Shown here: positions 5,601 to 6,560 of the stretch, in pieces
How the letters are laid out: each line of letters opens with the position of its first letter
Numbering within the stretch: position 1 is the first letter of the stretch
NCBI GenBank assembly: GCA_008363265.1
Contig: RHKR01000135.1
Coordinates: 1-6,560 of the forward strand
Direction: 5' to 3'
DNA length: 6,560 nucleotides
Source: Chlorobiota bacterium
Lineage (GTDB): Bacteria > Bacteroidota > Ignavibacteria > Ignavibacteriales > Ignavibacteriaceae
The notes under the pieces: model-generated
What the model was told of the DNA's origin: nothing
The model's database searches: none
What the model saw: only the letters and a program-made list of their open reading frames with translations
Program-made: the position numbers and the translations under genes

Positions 5601-6560
5601 GCAAGCGATCGCCGGATCTGATCCCCACCAATTCTGGTTATCGACCTTGTACAACTCTGTTTGATAGAGTTTGGTATCCAGTCGCGCTCCATTGTACTTA
5701 AAGGTATAACCAGAAACGAGGTTATTGTACTGATCTTTAGCGGTCAGGGTTACATTCGATGTCGTCCCAAGTGAAAGAGTACCACTGACTGAGGAATTCG
5801 TCGCGGTTGGAACACCTACATTTATAACCTGAGTGACCGAGGCGTTGTTGTAACCAGTGGCTTCAACCACAACTGACTTGCTTCCCGCGCTCTGCAGCGC
5901 AGTACTTCCGGCAGGCTTCAGTGTAAGTGTACTTGCACTGAATTCATAGCCTGCGGGTGTAGTGAGGGTTGTCCCATTCACCTTTACTGCAGTCACCGCG
6001 GTGCGCCATGTTGCGTCATCTGTGAAGGTGATCTCCAAATTGTTATCGACTGTGTTGTTGGTCCCATCAGCTGTAAGGGTGGGGGGATCAAGAGTTGGAG
6101 TACTTCCAACAGCGACTATTGAAACATCATCGATACCCAGTGCCTGTGCGTTACTTGTTGTTGTTCCCGAGGTTACGGAATAGTTCCAAGCAAGATAAAG
6201 ATTCGCGCTAGCTGCGAGTCCTACGCTCAAGGTTTTACTACTCACATTTACAGTTGTACCAGGAGCAGTAGCAAAACCGTTGTTATCAGCATCTGCGGCA
6301 AATGATGTCAAAAAGTCGGCTCCGGCTGATGTCCAAGTAGAACCATCTGTAGAGTAGTACATCTGAATTCTGTAACCAGCGGCATTCGAGCCATTTCTAT
6401 ATTTTTCAACTTTGTAGCTGATAGTAAAACTGGTTATTGCCTCAGAACCATTGTTATTTAGAAAAACATACGCATTGACAGATTTTGACGCGCTATTTGA
6501 ACTGAGCCCTCCTATGGCCCTGTCTGTTGCAACATCAGCAACACCTGCTCCATAATTATA
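2373..6560 (-). CDS. Giant multidomain T9SS surface protein (5' partial, 1,395 codons visible)
   Basis: The frame runs open off the right edge, so the Met at 6360-6362 (called residue 1) is internal. The 66 residues before it (YNYGAGVADVATDRAIGGLSS...) read as a beta-sandwich domain. Residues 1-90 finish it (GIDDVSI near 77-82). Residues 94-460 and 463-826 are two homologous modules. Each has an HID-like (formerly DUF1533) unit, LTAD-x-TNNTVDN...DD..W...V..VKVNGT, then an Ig-like unit with LTAKDQY-x-NLV-x-GY, then a beta-domain with LYR-x-Q-x-AVT. Residues 834-1000 are a lamin-tail domain (LIISEYVEGSSNNKYLEIYN, GDDAVVLF, TLRRKSNV). Residues 1003-1140 are an unassigned beta region; 1145-1240 an Ig/FN3-like linker; 1243-1329 the T9SS type A sorting domain (YQNYPNPFNPST, KMLLMK). 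No catalytic domain is visible. An adhesive or structural surface role is inferred; an enzyme could lie upstream. It is the first gene of a unit with the 64-aa gene. Confidence 0.9.
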   Translation of the reverse strand, partial: YNYGAGVADVATDRAIGGLSSNSASKSVNAYVFLNNNGSEAITSFTISYKVEKYRNGSNAAGYRIQMYYSTDGSTWTSAGADFLTSFAADADNNGFATAPGTTVNVSSKTLSVGLAASANLYLAWNYSVTSGTTTSNAQALGIDDVSIVAVGSTPTLDPPTLTADGTNNTVDNNLEITFTDDATWRTAVTAVKVNGTTLTTPAGYEFSASTLTLKPAGSTALQSAGSKSVVVEATGYNNASVTQVINVGVPTATNSSVSGTLSLGTTSNVTLTAKDQYNNLVSGYTFKYNGARLDTKLYQTELYKVDNQNWWGSDPAIACSTATNASGVATVPVEIPAIVDQGDGLAIQFLMNDGTTSLGSQVSFFGPNPTVTYTGVDPSTNSFSLASYNNILYRIQLAVTNNPAELDEVHIDVAGTYVESDIVTNGFNLWYSTDGTLDHLTDQLIATEAPSGDNAQTLTFMRDSDKLLSTSGTHYLFVTVDIDPGANRGSDIKVFPTPESADFFFIDLVNPAGSFADANIHSFSAPAPALTADNTNNTVDNQIDITFSDDNWWGNVTGVKVNGTSLADNDWDIERGHLYLNPSNGNPLLTTSGEKTVAVDATDYATASVTQTILPGAVVAANSTVGVSPALTLGGTSTATLTAKDQYSNLVPGYVFKYDVDVTNSNPLTTESYTIAGSGVTSDVTDVSATATNVSGVSTFDIVIPGTVDANDGFSLQVQLNDGSTNVGTPVTFGNTPGVTITGTDPGTGKFVRSNTQQVLYRYQIAVTKASVTLNQVVAALSGTYTADDLGPRSLKLYYSNNTTLDGADPQIGSSVSPVSTGSGESITFSSIGKMLPIGTSYVFLTTDVKYDATLGRTIAGRSSEDAQLTFAETVTLTPGTYGAGNPHEITKIPGAPTDLIISEYVEGSSNNKYLEIYNGTGSVIDLASYSLKLYSSAGGTLNTTVSLTGTIAAGTAKVYKNSSAALTLPGDVTATDNTAVNFNGDDAVVLFNTTTGKEVDIFGRMGEDPGSAWTSGSFTTVDKTLRRKSNVSEGVTTNPSSGFPTLATEWDQFNQNTVENLGSHSISVNTGNYSQTVNTGNNNYAFIGTGLQINFLNVTTGATVTVTRYEGAPTGTAGITELNVSGFRWVIEDDGIALGDPATLRFKASSLTGITDPTTATIKLYKRPTPGSGPFTLVGTLTYDAATDEFFVSGITSFSEFVMASEGSPLPVELTSFTAKASGTAVTLNWETKTEIDNNGFEVERNANGTWQKIGFVEGHGTANSPKYYSFSDANPLGNKIQYRLKQIDNDGDFEYSDVVEVELAPVSYTLYQNYPNPFNPSTVIRYALPAAGMVTIDVFNALGEKVATLLNGEVEAGYNQVSFDATNLPSGLYFYRIQSGDFTSIKKMLLMK
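3363..3863 (-). other. Lamin-tail domain within the giant protein
   Basis: Residues 834-1000 read DLIISEYVEGSSNNKYLEIYNGTG, then NFNGDDAVVLFN, DIFGR-x-GEDPG, TLRRKSNV and ATEWDQ. This order is that of bacterial lamin-tail (LTD) Ig-fold domains found in secreted nucleases and surface proteins. The domain may bind other macromolecules or anchor enzymes. Its 5' half (3661-3840) is only about 37 percent GC by hand count, lower than the flanking modules. Confidence 0.85.
3885..4976 (-). repeat. Internal protein module B (about 364 aa)
   Basis: Residues 463-826 form the second copy. It keeps the HID-like start, the Ig-like LTAKDQY strand, and the third part with VLYRYQIAVT, LSGTYTADDL, LKLYYSNNTTLDG and SYVFLTTDV, matching ILYRIQLAVT, VAGTYVESDI, FNLWYSTDGTLD and HYLFVTVDI in module A. 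It leads directly into the lamin-tail domain. Confidence 0.85.
4983..6083 (-). repeat. Internal protein module A (about 367 aa)
   Basis: Residues 94-460 align to module B with a constant offset of about 367-369 residues: LTADGTNNTVDNNLEITFTDD against LTADNTNNTVDNQIDITFSDD, LTAKDQYNNLVSGYTFKY against LTAKDQYSNLVPGYVFKY, and VDQGDGLAIQFLMNDGTT against VDANDGFSLQVQLNDGST. The nucleotide sequences have drifted strongly, so the duplication is old. Module A alone contains one Cys and an NWWGSDP insertion (244-250) in its Ig-like part. Confidence 0.85.

Noticed and set aside
4888..5640. Repeated NWWG motif (residues 244-247 and 486-489) as a shared functional site
   Set aside because: The two occurrences fall in different, non-equivalent domains (Ig-like in module A, HID-like in module B), so they are probably coincidental.
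6360..6362. Met at this position as the start of the giant protein
   Set aside because: The frame stays open for 66 more codons to the window edge and encodes continuous beta-domain sequence, with no signal peptide after this Met. The true start lies outside.

Overview
The window looks like a chromosomal piece from a Bacteroidota/Ignavibacteria-type bacterium. The best evidence is the C-terminus of both large minus-strand proteins. Each ends in a type IX secretion system (T9SS) type A sorting domain with the signature QN[YF]PNPFNPSTVIRYALP...NALGEKVA...SGLY.Y.I..G.FTS..KMLL.K, a wording I associate with Ignavibacteria and relatives. A/T-rich leaders and dispersed intergenic repeats ending in GGATT or AGATT fit the same picture. 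The lineage is an inference from motifs, not from a search.

Layout, left to right: (1) bases 1-170, + strand: the last 55 codons of a PPK2-family polyphosphate kinase. (2) Bases 171-410: a convergent intergenic region made almost entirely of a degenerate repeat with inverted 15-bp ends, carrying two inserted 15-nt GC-rich hairpins. (3) Bases 411-1841, minus strand: a complete 476-residue secreted T9SS cargo protein with a signal peptide, an unrecognised beta-rich N-terminal domain, an Ig/FN3-like linker and a sorting domain. (4) Bases 1842-2161: its A/T-rich leader, a second block of the same repeat family with a third 15-nt hairpin, and a minus-strand intrinsic terminator. (5) Bases 2162-2356, minus strand: a 64-residue single-pass membrane protein with a good ribosome binding site. 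(6) Bases 2373-6560, minus strand: the 3' 1,395 codons of a giant T9SS surface protein whose N-terminus lies beyond the right edge. It holds two tandem modules of about 367 residues, a lamin-tail domain, an Ig/FN3-like linker and the sorting domain.

The giant gene and the 64-residue gene are separated by 16 bp and share one terminator, so they probably form one transcriptional unit read right to left. The 476-residue gene follows as a separate unit in the same direction. Both large proteins should be exported by Sec, carried over the outer membrane by T9SS and attached or released at the surface. The PPK2 gene is unrelated and simply converges on them. I see no defence system, CRISPR array, RNA gene or classical insertion sequence. 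The most unusual signal is the set of three related 15-nt hairpins inside the larger repeats; for one of them the un-inserted version of the site is also present in this window.
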